From DASQDN01 sp963844855 (GTDB lineage Bacteria > Acidobacteriota > Terriglobia > Bryobacterales > Bryobacteraceae), in NCBI GenBank assembly GCA_963844855.1, contig CAWJQP010000071.1, forward strand, positions 186,001-250,000: DNA of 64,000 nt, read 5' to 3'. The position numbers and the translations under genes were made by a program. The notes below the pieces were generated by a model. That model saw only the letters and a program-made list of their open reading frames with translations, did no database searches and had not been told where the DNA came from. How positions within the stretch are numbered: the stretch's first letter is position 1; every line of letters begins with the position of its first letter. Positions 52,662-62,029 of this stretch are shown here, piece after piece.

Positions 52662-53442
52662 TGGCAACCTCCTCCGTCGCGAGCTGTGTTCCGATCTGTT
52701 CTCCGTTAAGAATACGTTCTGCCGCCCTTTCGAGCGATCCGGGCGCAATGATGACCTGGGCGATCCCGTTTTTCAAAGCGTCAGTAGCGGCATTCAATTT
52801 GGCCTGCATCCCTCCTGTCGCAATACCATCGGCGATAAGCTTCTCGCAGCCTGCTGGTGTGAGCGCCGGGATAATGCTGCCATCTTTCCCTTTGACGCCA
52901 TCGACATCGGTCAAAAAAATGAGCCTGTCGGCCCGATAGCCTGCGGCGCAGGCGACAGCCATCTGGTCAGCATTGACATTGAAGATCCGACCTTCCTTGT
53001 CGCCGGCCACACAGGCGACGACGGGTAAATAGCCGTTCGATGTCAGTAGGTCGAGGAGAGTTGCTTCAGAGCGAATCGGTCGTCCTACCGCGCCGAGATC
53101 CGCGTGCATTTGTTCGGCCTCGGTCAAAGAAGCATCAATGCCGCTGAGCCCCACAGCCTTGGAACCGGCGGCGACCAGGGATGCGACAAGCTCATGATTC
53201 ACCGTTCCCGCCAGAACCTTCAACACGGCGTCAATCACTTCGGGAGTGGACACTCTCAATCCGCCTACGAAGTGGCTCTCAATGCCCCGCTCGCTCAGAA
53301 ATCGAGTCATCTGTTTGCCGCCGCCATGGACAACGACAACTTCAAGGTTGCGAGCGCGCAGCGATGAGATCTCAGCGGAAAGACGGTTTCGCGACTCGGC
53401 CGAATCGAGCAGCGTACCGCCGAGCTTAATGAGAACCTTCAC
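52654..53442 (-). CDS. argB: Acetylglutamate kinase
   Basis: A 262-residue amino-acid kinase with IKLGGTLLDSAESR (phosphate loop), VVVHGGGKQMTRFL, NVNADQMAVACAAGYRADRLIFLTDVDGV split over the substrate and ATP sites, and TGGMQAKLNAA. It phosphorylates N-acetylglutamate, arginine step two. It overlaps argC by 4 bases and the acetyltransferase by 8. Confidence 0.95.
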   Translation of the reverse strand: MKVLIKLGGTLLDSAESRNRLSAEISSLRARNLEVVVVHGGGKQMTRFLSERGIESHFVGGLRVSTPEVIDAVLKVLAGTVNHELVASLVAAGSKAVGLSGIDASLTEAEQMHADLGAVGRPIRSEATLLDLLTSNGYLPVVACVAGDKEGRIFNVNADQMAVACAAGYRADRLIFLTDVDGVKGKDGSIIPALTPAGCEKLIADGIATGGMQAKLNAATDALKNGIAQVIIAPGSLERAAERILNGEQIGTQLATEEVASA

Positions 53443-54446
53443 AGGAGCCCCTCCTGTTCGGGATAGCCAAGAACCAGGTTCATATTCTGCACTGCCTGGC
53501 CCGCAGCGCCCTTGCCGAGATTATCGATGACACTCACGACGACACCCCGCCGAGTTGCAGGGTCGTACTTCACGCCTATGTCGCAGAAGTTCGTGTGCTG
53601 CACGGCGCGAAGATCCGGAACCACACCTGGATCGTAAAGCCGGACGAACGTTTCACCTCGATAAAAATCCTCGTAGCTGTTGACGATCGTCTCCGCGGTA
53701 ATGCCATCGACACCGCGGAAATAGATCGTTTCGAGGATTCCGCGATCGATCGGAATCAATTGCGCAACGAAACTGAACTCTTCCGCGTTTAGACCGGAGT
53801 TCATAAGGACTTCCGGAACATGCCGATGGTCAAGCAGCGAGTAGGCCGAGAAGTTCTCGGTTACTTCGCAGAAACTGGTCTTCATTGAGGGCTTGCGTCC
53901 GGCTCCGCTTACACCCGACTTGCCGTCACAAACAATTCCCGCTGATCGATCGATCAATTGTCTCGAGACGAGAGGTTTAATCGCGAGGTTTGCGGCTGTC
54001 GGATAGCATCCAGGATTGGAAACGAGCCGCGCGCCGCGGATCCGATCACGACAAAACTCCGGAAGGCCGTACGCAGCTTCCTTGAGAAGATCTGCCTGTG
54101 TATGTTCAGTCTTGTACCAGTGCTTATAGGTCTCAGCCGTTCGAAGCCGAAACGCTCCACTAAGGTCAATCACTTTAGCGCCGGCTTCCAAAATTCCCGG
54201 CGTGAGATCCATGGAAACTTCGGGTGGCGTAGCTAGAAAGACAGCAGAAAGATTTGCGGATACGACTGCTTCCGGTGTGCAGGGTATACGTTTGTGGCCC
54301 TTGAAGCCGCGCGGTAAATTCTCGGGAGCCGAGTCGCTTCGATGCTCCATGAGGACAGGCTCGATATGGCTGTGACGCTCGAGGATACGGATGAGCTCAG
54401 CGCCGCTATACCCTCGAAAACCAACGATACCGACAGACGTGGTCAT
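53439..54446 (-). CDS. argC: N-acetyl-gamma-glutamyl-phosphate reductase
   Basis: ATG 54446 (MTTSVGIVGFRGYSGAEL) is the family start; the longer frame from 54485 runs through the promoter region. The 335-residue protein has GFRGYSGAELIRIL (NADP), the catalytic SNPGCYPTA with Cys, and KSGVSGAGR. It makes the semialdehyde of N-acetylglutamate. It is the first gene of the leftward argC-argB-acetyltransferase operon. Confidence 0.95.
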   Translation of the reverse strand: MTTSVGIVGFRGYSGAELIRILERHSHIEPVLMEHRSDSAPENLPRGFKGHKRIPCTPEAVVSANLSAVFLATPPEVSMDLTPGILEAGAKVIDLSGAFRLRTAETYKHWYKTEHTQADLLKEAAYGLPEFCRDRIRGARLVSNPGCYPTAANLAIKPLVSRQLIDRSAGIVCDGKSGVSGAGRKPSMKTSFCEVTENFSAYSLLDHRHVPEVLMNSGLNAEEFSFVAQLIPIDRGILETIYFRGVDGITAETIVNSYEDFYRGETFVRLYDPGVVPDLRAVQHTNFCDIGVKYDPATRRGVVVSVIDNLGKGAAGQAVQNMNLVLGYPEQEGLL

Positions 54447-54465
54447 ATGATTAATTATGCACTCT

Positions 54466-54501
54466 AATGAATAAATATAACACAAGCTGAATGCGCTTCA
54501 A
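54466..54501 (-). promoter_or_regulatory. argC promoter with possible ARG-box half-site
   Basis: On the minus strand TTGAAG (54496-54501), 16 bases and TATATT (54474-54479) make a reasonable promoter. The plus strand reads AATGAATAAATATAACA across it (54466-54482), which matches the first half of the arginine operator consensus (TGAAT-A/T4-ATTCA) but only partly the second. ArgR control is plausible, not shown. Confidence 0.4.
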
Positions 54502-54542
54502 AGATTCAAGCCAAAGCAGGCGCTTGTGTTGTGAGGAACGAG

Positions 54543-54791
54543 ATGCGTTATAGTCAAGTCTCAATGCCAGATTTGGAAGTAGCAACTTGGTCGGTAGTTG
54601 AGAAGGCTGACCCGTTTGCCAACCAATCGAAGAGGCTCCGCATTCACGTGATCTATTTGAACGGGAAGACGAGACTGCTTAATATGGCATTCCTCGACAG
54701 AGTGGGCCTCGATAGATACATCTTCCGCTTCCACCCCGAACTGATCGGGAAAGAATCACCCGTCACGAAGGGCGGACCAACGCAACCGTAG
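54543..54791 (+). CDS. Small hypothetical protein
   Basis: ATG 54543 has GAGG 8 bases upstream and begins MRYSQVSMPDLEVATWSVVE; a GTG at 54531 would add four residues. The 82-residue product is mixed alpha/beta with LRIHVIYLNGKTRLLNMAFLD. No family recognised. The last codons overlap an inverted repeat at 54790-54819. Confidence 0.5.
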   Translation: MRYSQVSMPDLEVATWSVVEKADPFANQSKRLRIHVIYLNGKTRLLNMAFLDRVGLDRYIFRFHPELIGKESPVTKGGPTQP

Positions 54792-54819
54792 GACACTACC
54801 CTGACGACGATAGTGTCCT
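54790..54819. repeat. Inverted repeat after the small hypothetical gene
   Basis: AGGACACTA (54790-54798) and TAGTGTCCT (54811-54819) are perfect 9-base arms with a 12-base loop. Without a T-tract it is at best a weak terminator; it begins within the stop region of the upstream gene. Confidence 0.5.
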
Positions 54820-54863
54820 GCGGTTTGCTAACGATTCGTAGTGTTGTGTGGGATGTAAGCGCC

Positions 54864-55022
54864 CTATCTATTTGGTCCGCCATTTTGCCATTGCCAGCGA
54901 AACAATAATAGAAGAGACACAAGCGCAACTGTAACTGCAAGATCACCGCAAGTTACGACGAGGGACGTTGCCCAAACAAGAATTGCGAGGGCAACGGTAA
55001 TAGTCGCCACATCCGCTCCCAT
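54864..55022 (-). CDS. Predicted 52-residue two-helix membrane protein
   Basis: An open frame from ATG 55022 to TAG 54864-54866 encodes MGADVATITVALAILVWATS, then a short polar turn and VTVALVSLLLLFRWQWQ before the end. It would form two transmembrane helices joined by a short loop with one Cys. No family or ribosome-binding site is evident; the case rests on composition. Confidence 0.4.
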   Translation of the reverse strand: MGADVATITVALAILVWATSLVVTCGDLAVTVALVSLLLLFRWQWQNGGPNR

Positions 55023-55458
55023 CTTAGGTCCGCGATGACCATCACATTCGGCGTAGATTGGATCTGCCCTTCTTTGCGAGCTTCTCGATATCGGTAGACA
55101 AACCCCAGCGACTTCTTCGGGATAACTGCCGGACCGTTGGTTTCAGTTGATCTCGGAGCGATTCCGCCTTACGGATCAGCTCCTGTAGAGTGGCGAGAGC
55201 ATCTCGGTGGTTTCGAGGGATCTTCAGGCCGAATTTTTGATTTGTCCGATACGTTCGCCGTTTGCGCGATTGTAAGGGTCTACAGGCGATGGTTGGGCCG
55301 GGATCCCTCGCGGAACAGATACGGGAACCGCGATCCTCATTAGGAGAACGAGGCGAAACGTCTCAATCCAGTCTAATCTCGTCCGGAGTACTTCTTAGTA
55401 CCCGGACCACCGTACGGTCTACGGCGACATGGCTATTTCATTTCGACCACAGCATCGC
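55023..55458. other. Region without a confident gene
   Basis: On the minus strand a frame stays open from about 55360 to 55030 and reads like a basic, helical protein (for example ALATLQELIRKAESLRDQ), but no ATG or GTG is available to start it. This could be a gene remnant or chance. On the plus strand, frames at 55137-55343 and 55262-55576 have unlikely composition. No tRNA, repeat or promoter is obvious here. Confidence 0.4.
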
Positions 55459-55740
55459 TCATACTTGGGCTGTCGAAGGTATTCTGCCATTTGCCTCCTC
55501 CTCGGTGGGGTCCGACCCGGCGCGACTTGGGCGTGCCAACAGGCCAGACTCCACCCCGTCTTTTAAGTCCTTCTGAGCACTTACCTTCTGAGCAAGCAAA
55601 AGCATTTCCGCAATCTGTTGGAGCGCATCTTCCCGAGAGGTTGCGCTCGCCAGAGTAGCGTATTCGCGGCCCTTGTAATATATCTTCCAAGTGCCAGACA
55701 CGCTCAATAGCAATGTATCGGGTGGAAGGGGACTAAACAC
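55459..55740 (-). CDS. Small hypothetical protein
   Basis: A 93-residue frame from GTG 55740. The middle part, GTWKIYYKGREYATLASATS followed by a helix (REDALQQIAEMLLLAQKV), looks like a small alpha/beta protein resembling DUF2188-type folds. The C-terminal 30 residues are low complexity. There is no clear family or strong ribosome site, so coding is uncertain. It is divergent from bcp. Confidence 0.45.
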   Translation of the reverse strand: MFSPLPPDTLLLSVSGTWKIYYKGREYATLASATSREDALQQIAEMLLLAQKVSAQKDLKDGVESGLLARPSRAGSDPTEEEANGRIPSTAQV

Positions 55741-55837
55741 GTTCCACGGGCATCATAACGCGATTTGTGACAAAAATGTTGCGGAATTGTAAACGACTGC
55801 CAACTATTTGCTCGATTAGGCGCCTTAATCTAGGGGT

Positions 55838-56293
55838 ATGCCTGAACTTCAACCTTGTTCCCCTGCCCCCGCGATACACCTGCAAACCGACACTGGTGAG
55901 ATCTTCGATCTGAAATCGGCGCGCGGTAAGAACGTTGTATTGTTCTTTTACCCGAAGGCCGACACACCAGGCTGCACGACGGAAGCCTGCGAGTTCCGTG
56001 ACGCGTATCCGAAGTTTGGCGACGGGACGATTGTCCTCGGTATTTCAGCTGACACTCCCGAGAAGCAGGCAAAGTTCAAAGAGAAGTTCGGCTTTCCCTA
56101 TCCCCTGCTCGCCGATGTCGATCACACGGTCTCGGAAGCCTATGGCGTGTGGAAAGAGAAGAGTATGTACGGCAAGCACTACTTCGGAATCGAGCGTACA
56201 ACCTTCCTCATAGACAAAGAGGGCAAGATCGCTAAAATCTTCAACAAAGTGAAGCCTGCAGGGCACGCTGAGGAAGTGCTCCAGGCGTTGTAG
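55838..56293 (+). CDS. bcp: Thioredoxin-dependent thiol peroxidase (BCP/PrxQ)
   Basis: A 151-residue peroxiredoxin with KNVVLFFYPKADTPGCTTEA: peroxidatic Cys46 and resolving Cys51 five residues later, the PrxQ pattern. GIERTTFLIDKEGKIAKIF follows near the C-terminus. It reduces hydroperoxides with thioredoxin. It is complete and convergent with the downstream gene, 3 bases apart. Confidence 0.93.
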   Translation: MPELQPCSPAPAIHLQTDTGEIFDLKSARGKNVVLFFYPKADTPGCTTEACEFRDAYPKFGDGTIVLGISADTPEKQAKFKEKFGFPYPLLADVDHTVSEAYGVWKEKSMYGKHYFGIERTTFLIDKEGKIAKIFNKVKPAGHAEEVLQAL

Positions 56294-56296
56294 AGA

Positions 56297-57151
56297 CTAA
56301 GCGCCTTCAAGAATCAAGTCGAATCGTCGGCTTGTTTCCTTTAGATAATCCAGATCACCCGATCCAAGCTCCAGCGTTGCCGTGCCTTTGTAGCCGACAT
56401 CGAGAAGCGCTTTGTAGACGGCCTTCCAGTCTATGTCGCCTTCGCGCAGCGCCACGAAATCAGTCCTTCTGTCTTTGAAGCGAAAGTCCTTGATGTGAAG
56501 TTTGACGATGCGCTTACCGAGCGTACGAATCCAGTCCTGAGGGTAACCGTAGAAGACCATGTTTCCCACGTCGACGTAAGCCTTTACGTAGGGGCTCTTG
56601 AAATCATCGACGTACCGAGCCATCTCGAGCGGGCTGAGCAGGAACTTGTTCCATACTTCTTCAATTCCGATCACTACCTTTAACTTTTCGGCGAGCGGGA
56701 GCAAGCGTCGAATCTGCTGCTGAGACCGCGTCCATGCGTCTTGATAGCCGGTCTCGGGATTGACGACGGCTGGAACCAGAAGTACAGTGTCTGCGCCCCA
56801 GAAGTGCGCATTACGCAGACTCGTTTCCATTCCCTTCATGCTCTCAGCGACAACTGCAGGGTCCCCAGACGAGAGTGGAAACTTCCAATGCGCCTGGTTC
56901 ATGACTGAGTGAACGCGCAGCTTGGTCTGCTCAGCGGCCTTCTTGATCTCTTCCGCTTCCGCTTGCGACTCTACCGTGGCGCACTCGATCTCTTCGAAAC
57001 CGGCGTCACGGGCCTTCTGGAATCGCTCGGCGTAGCTCCCTTCCTTGCCTAGCATTGAGATGTACAAGGCTTTCTTAATAGGAAGCCGCGACGCGCCGTG
57101 GACTGGAAGGGCAGCTGTGATAGCGGCGCCGAGAAATGCTCTTCGGTTCAT
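56297..57151 (-). CDS. Tat-exported sugar phosphate isomerase/epimerase-like TIM-barrel protein
   Basis: A 284-residue protein with a twin-arginine-type signal (MNRRAFLGAAITAALPVHG) and an AP-endonuclease-2-like barrel. Probable metal ligands are Glu in VVIGIEEVW, Asp/His in YVDVGN and LHIKDF, and Glu in GTATLELGSGD. Such secreted members are common in Acidobacteria and Planctomycetes and act on sugars or related compounds; the substrate is unknown. Confidence 0.82.
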   Translation of the reverse strand: MNRRAFLGAAITAALPVHGASRLPIKKALYISMLGKEGSYAERFQKARDAGFEEIECATVESQAEAEEIKKAAEQTKLRVHSVMNQAHWKFPLSSGDPAVVAESMKGMETSLRNAHFWGADTVLLVPAVVNPETGYQDAWTRSQQQIRRLLPLAEKLKVVIGIEEVWNKFLLSPLEMARYVDDFKSPYVKAYVDVGNMVFYGYPQDWIRTLGKRIVKLHIKDFRFKDRRTDFVALREGDIDWKAVYKALLDVGYKGTATLELGSGDLDYLKETSRRFDLILEGA

Positions 57152-57181
57152 GGATGTCTCCCTAATTATGACTGTACCCTC

Positions 57182-59577
57182 TCACGCCGTCTTCAATTCC
57201 GCAATAGTGGCGCCTGCCCCGCCTTCCTGAGGAGATGCCTGGTAAAACTTCTCGACATGCGGACTCTTTGCAAGGAGATTCGCGACAGCCTTCTTCAAAA
57301 CCCCCATGCCGTGCCCGTGCACGATGCGTACGCGATCGACAGATGCGAGGGCAGCCTGATCCAGGAAGCGGTCGACTTCTTCGAGCGCTTCCTCTGCGCG
57401 CTTTCCGATCACATTGATCTCCTGATACGACATGTCCCACTTAGGACCAGCTTGCTGAAAGGTGACATTCTTTGGCAGCTTCGATGACGGCGGATCTTTC
57501 TCGCGAAGAATCTCTTGCACGTCGTCACGGAGACCTGCATCTTCAGAAAGCCCGCGTCGACTTCGATAACTGTCGTCGCTGATAATCCGGCGTACACGAG
57601 CGGGCTGACGGATGCCTTTCAAGATAACGCGGGCGCCCTTCTTCGAGCTTTGGCTTGGCAGCTTGTGCAACCGGCGTCTCAGCCGCGGCGACGACATGCG
57701 CCTGCATGTCTTCCATGCCTTCCCGCTTGACTTCGAGCGACCTGCAGCCGCGCCTGGTCCTGAAGCTTCCGCTGTTCTTTCAGTTCCTTGATATTCTGAA
57801 TGGTGTCCAGCGCGCGGGCTTCGAAGTTCGCGACGACCTCGTCGAAACTGATCCTGCAGCTTGCGTAGCATCTCGGCTTCACGGCGCTTGAAGTTGCGCT
57901 CGATGTCGGCTCTCGCGAGCTTCACTTTGGCCAGCTGCTGCTCGAGTTCTCTCTGCAGATGCAGTGTTCTTATCGACACGCTCATGCAGTTCGGAAAGAA
58001 AGCGCGCGATGTCCCGTTCGGTTGTCGTCATCGCTGCGCGCGCCCGCTCGATAATCCACGGGGCCATGCCGAGACGGTGGCGATGTCAAGTCCCGCCGAT
58101 TTGCCTGGAGCCCCGATGCGCAGCAGATACGTTGGGCTGCAGAGTCTCCTCGTCGAAGCCCATCGATCCGTTCAACACCGATGTCGTATTCGCCCCGTAG
58201 ACCTTCAGGGCCAGCAAGTGCGTGGACGCGACAACGATGCATCCGAGCGTCCGGAAGTGATCGAGAATCGCGACGCCCAACGCTCCGCCTTCTTCCGGAT
58301 CGGTGGCGCGGCCCAATTCATCGAGCAGCACGAGCGAGTCGGGCGTCGACTCTTCCACCATCGACTTGACGGTCGCAATGTGTGCAGAGAACGTACTCAG
58401 CGATTGCTCGATGGATTGCTGGTCGCCGATATCGGCGAGTACCTGATCGAACATGGGGAACACGGCTTCGGTCGCCGGTACAGGCATTCCGGAGTGCGCC
58501 ATCAACGCGAGCAGTCCGACAGTCTTCATCGAGACTGTCTTGCCGCCCGTGTTCGGGCCGCTGATCAACAGAATGCGCTGTGTCACCATCGAGCGTCAAC
58601 GTTACCGGAACAACGCGCTTCTGCTGGCGCCGCAGCACATCCTGCAATAGCGGATGCCGTGCTTCACGGAGAACAACACGCCGTTCCGACTCCGGAGCAA
58701 ACGTCGGGATCACACAATCGAAATCGCTGGCGAACGCGGCCTTCGCAAACAACAGATCGAGTTCGCTGACCACTTGCATCGTCCGGCGGATATCGGCTGC
58801 ATGGGCACGCAGATTGTCGGTGATCTCTCGCAGGATTCGGATAGACTTCGCGCTGCTCTTCTTCGCGCAGCCGGACAAATTCGTTGTTGAGATCGATGGT
58901 GTCCAGCGGCTCGACGAACAGTGTCTGGCCGCTGCCGCTGGCGCCATGAATCACTCCGTCCACACGCCGCTTCTGTCCCGCTACGACGGGAACGACAAAG
59001 CGATCGTTGCGAATCGTGACGTATTCTTCCTGCAGCACGCCTTCGTCGCGATGGGCTTTCAGAAATCGTTCCAGCGACTGGTGGACGTTCTTCTGCTGCC
59101 GCTCGATGTCGCGGCGCAGCCGGTGCAGAGCAACACTCGCATCATCGGCAATCGACCCGTTCGGCAGCACCTTGCCGCCGATCTCGCGCAGCAGCCCACG
59201 GAAGTCCGCCATTGCGCTGAGCGCTTATGAAGCAGTGGAAACTGTCGCTCGGCAAGCAGCCCGCGAACATCATCAGCCCGCTCCAGGAAGCGGGTCAGAT
59301 CCGCGATTTCGGTTGCTTCGAGACGAGGCGCCCTCGATGCGAAGCTTCGCAACCGACTGGTTGCTGTCGGCGAGCCCGCTCAGCGGCAGGCGCCCATTTT
59401 CCGCACGAATGTCGACAGCTTCGGCCACCTCGGCCAGCGCGCGTTCCAGAAATTCGCGGTCGGTCAGTAGGCTGCAGGCCGATCCAGTTCGCCGCGGCCC
59501 AAAGGTCCCGCGACGTACCGGCCCAGCAGGCGCTTCAGCTCTTCAAATTCGAGCAGATCGGCGCTGGTATGTTTCAT
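57182..59577 (-). pseudogene. mutS2: Endonuclease MutS2, multiple frameshifts
   Basis: Similarity begins at ATG 59577 (MKHTSADLLEFEELKRLLGR), passes through the core (GASGSGQTLFVEPLDTIDLN), the ATPase (SGPNTGGKTVSMKTVGLLAL, then LVLLDELGRATDPEEGGAL and STHLLALK), the coiled coil (RARAAMTTTERDIARFLSEL) and the C-terminal Smr domain (HGHGMGVLKKAVANLL), and stops at 57182. The span of 2396 bases is right for about 790 residues, but the frame changes at least eight times. MutS2 binds branched DNA or collided ribosomes and limits recombination. Since no domain is missing, indel errors in the assembly are the simplest reading. Confidence 0.82.
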
Positions 59578-59606
59578 AAGCTTTCTCAATCACTCCGAGC
59601 GTTCCT

Positions 59607-60003
59607 TCAGTCAACAACAAGCCCGGCAATTCCGCGATCCGCGAACCATCGCGCGGCGCTGCAATCGTCGCCCGCGCACAGAGCTCCGCCCGTCACCCGG
59701 CAGAAGTAATCGATTAGAACATAGTGATACTCGGCCCGGCCGTCTGAGTCGCGCATGATGCGCTCGAAGACCTCGGCCACGCCTGCTGTCTCCACCATCG
59801 AGCCCGGTCTCTTCCAGTACCTCACGGCGGATCCCCGTGTCCAATGTCTCGCCGGTCTCGAGCACACCTCCCGGCAGCGACCAGTAGCCTTTCAATGGCT
59901 CGCGCCCGCGCTCCGCCAACAGGATGCGATCTGCGTCGCGATCTGCATCAAAGACCAGCGCGCCCACACCCAAAATCGGCCGTTCTGGATACTGCCGGCT
60001 AAT
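59607..60003 (-). pseudogene. Nudix hydrolase, frameshifted
   Basis: The complete Nudix box is seen as GGVLETGETLDTGIRREVLE followed by ETGL, after GVGALVFDADRDADRILLAE. The frame shifts near 59795, after EETGLD, and the rest (ETAGVAEVFERIMRDSDGRA) ends at TGA 59607-59609. The start is unclear: only an ATT at 60003 stands at the expected place, so an error near the start is likely. It lies between mutS2 and an SMP-30 gene. Confidence 0.7.
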
Positions 60004-60892
60004 AGATGGAGACTCCCTTCGTGTCCAGGAGTATGCGATAGATGGTGCTCGTGCAGTCACATAGAGCGACTGCAGGGTGCCGTCGCCGAAGACGAGGTTG
60101 GATGGCTTCTCGGCAGCCAATCGTGGTAACCGCAGTTTGTCCCTGCCGCGAGAATAGATCTGCACTCCCGTTCGCCGCCACAGAACAGATTGCCTTGCGC
60201 ATCCACTTCAAGACCGTCGGGCACGCCATCGGTCTTGGCGACAAACATCCGCTCGTTCGAAAGAATTCCGTCCTTGCCGATATCATACGCGCGCACGTTT
60301 CGCTCATCCGAGTTCGTCACGTAAAGCGTCTTGCCATCCGGACTGAGAGCGAGACCGTTCGGTCGCGTTTGTAATTTCAGCGCAGCGCTCACGACTCCCT
60401 TCGGCGAGATATGGAACACGCCGTAAAACGGCAGCTCGCGGCGTCTCGACCGCTTCGCCGAACGCGGATCAGTGAAAAACACGTGCTCGTTTTTGTCACG
60501 ATAATATCGTTGGGCCCATTCAATTTCTTGCCTTCGAACGAGTCGGCCAGGACTTCGGGCTGCCTTTTTTGTCCAGTACGAACGACTCGCCGAGCCCGGC
60601 TTTCGCACGTATAGAGCCGGCCTTTATCGTCAAAAGCATTGCCGTTCGCGCCGCCCGAAGTTCTCGCGGAACAAGCTGATTGCCTTTAGTCGTCGATCTT
60701 GAAAATCTGATTGGTCGGCATGTCGGTGAACAACAGGTGGCCGTCATGCGCGGACCAAACCGGTCCCTCCGAGGAACTTGTGTTTGGTGGAGACCGCCTC
60801 GATCTTATAAGTAATGTACTGATGGTCAGGTCTTGAGCGAAAGAATCCCCAAGACCCCAAAGGCAGAGAGGCAGGAGGAGAGCTCGCAGCAT
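59999..60892 (-). pseudogene. SMP-30/gluconolactonase family protein, frameshifted
   Basis: A signal peptide (MLRALLLPLCLWGLGDSFAQ) leads into a six-bladed propeller of the SMP-30/LRE type. Blade motifs are EGPVWSAHDGHLLFTDMPTN, LQTRPNGLALSPDGKTLYVT followed by NSDERNVRAYD, and KPSNLVFGDGTLQSLYVTA. These occupy at least four different frames between 60892 and 59999. Family members hydrolyse sugar lactones or similar esters with a bound metal. The whole fold is represented, so the gene was probably intact in life. Confidence 0.7.
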
Positions 60893-60926
60893 AGCTTGAT
60901 TGTAGCGAGCCCTCGGAATCTTCGGA

Positions 60927-61480
60927 CTACTTCGTCGCGAACGCGTATCTGCGCCGTCCGCTTTCCGTTCGCAGGTTGTTCGTCACGCTAAAGGCCCCAG
61001 ATACGGAGTTGGCCTGGATGCCGGCGATATTCTTATCACCTTCGTTCGCCACTACACCTTCGAGCGTAATGTTCCCATTTTTGACGATAATGTGAATCGG
61101 CGGAACGCGCATTGAGAGCGTACCGGTTTAACGCAGTGTGGCCGTAAATCGTGCGGAATGCGGCCATGCGGATCCGATCGTCATTGGGCGAGAGCGGCAG
61201 AACCTCGATATTGTTATTGACCTGTTCGACACCTTCAATGTCTTTGACAACCCGCTCGGCATCATACTTGAGAGTGGGCCGGGTTACCTGACCCATCAGG
61301 GTCACTTTGTAACCGTCCACTTGGTACGCCAAGTTGTCGAACACGCCGTAATAGGGCAGCATCACCAACTCGTGCCGGATTTCGCTTCACAAATCGCTCA
61401 TACCCTTTAGCATCCTTGTGATCTGCCAGACAAAGAGTGCTCGTCATCGAAAGCACGAGAGCCAAATGCGAAGCGCGCAT
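60927..61480 (-). pseudogene. BON-domain protein, frameshifted
   Basis: A signal peptide (MRASHLALVLSMTSTLCLA) is followed by a first BON domain (YQVDGYKVTLMGQVTRPTLK, then VVKDIEGVEQVNNNIEVLP) and a second (IIVKNGNITLEGVVANEGDK, then VSGAFSVTNNL). Three frames are needed, with shifts near 61375 and 61110. BON domains bind phospholipid or protein in the periplasm, as in OsmY; a role in envelope stress is plausible. Confidence 0.75.
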
Positions 61481-61626
61481 GAGTAACCTCCACTAGTCAG
61501 ACGCGTGAAATTAACAACTGTTGCTTAGGGTAAATGCTTAGCCCTATATGGGGGTATTCCCAGTAGATCTTTTAGGGTGATTGCGCGAGCTGTAGCGATT
61601 CGGCTACGATCGATAAAGTTGTAGGC

Positions 61627-61674
61627 CCCCGCGCTAGAGGTAGTCTTGTTGGGGAAAGGGTCTCTAGCGCGGGG
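61627..61674. repeat. Long intergenic hairpin
   Basis: CCCCGCGCTAGAG (61627-61639) and CTCTAGCGCGGGG (61662-61674) are perfect 13-base arms with a 22-base loop, in the 290-base gap between the BON and HMA-like genes. There is no T-tract. On the plus strand TTGCGC, 18 bases and TACGAT lie upstream and could form a promoter for a short RNA. It could also be a weak terminator for the leftward HMA-like gene. Confidence 0.6.
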
Positions 61675-61770
61675 CGACTTGCTGTTGTGTCTTCAGACGG
61701 GCGTGTCTTCGATACGTCACCACGAAAATCAAAAAAACTTGACCGACCGGTACAGGCGCTTTCGCCCCAC

Positions 61771-61989
61771 TTAGACGTGGAGGACGATGGGAATACCGTG
61801 CTTGTGAAGAACCGTCTCGACTTCCGATTCGCTCAAACGGGAAGCATCGTAATCAACGATCAGCTTATGGAAGGAATCGCCGGGCTGGACACGCAAGATC
61901 CCGTAAACTGCATGTACCCGTGAGATTTGCTCCATCATGGAATCATCCATCGGCCGCATGAGGTCGTAGCGCAGTTGCACTTTGGTCAT
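61771..61989 (-). CDS. Small HMA-like (heavy-metal-associated fold) protein
   Basis: A 72-residue protein with the beta-alpha-beta-beta-alpha-beta pattern of HMA domains (VQLRYDLMRPMDDSMMEQIS, then FHKLIVDYDASRLSESEVET). The usual CXXC metal site is absent; the equivalent region has Met residues (RPMDDSMM). A metal role is therefore uncertain. It is the only intact gene between 57.2 and 62.8 kb. Intergenic sequence with a long hairpin follows it. Confidence 0.6.
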   Translation of the reverse strand: MTKVQLRYDLMRPMDDSMMEQISRVHAVYGILRVQPGDSFHKLIVDYDASRLSESEVETVLHKHGIPIVLHV

Positions 61990-62029
61990 CGCGATCCCCA
62001 GAATAACATTGCATCTAAAGCCCGAAGGA

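Noticed and set aside
55137..55343. Open frame on the plus strand, 68 residues
   Set aside because: Composition is unlike neighbours and it lacks a credible ribosome-binding site.
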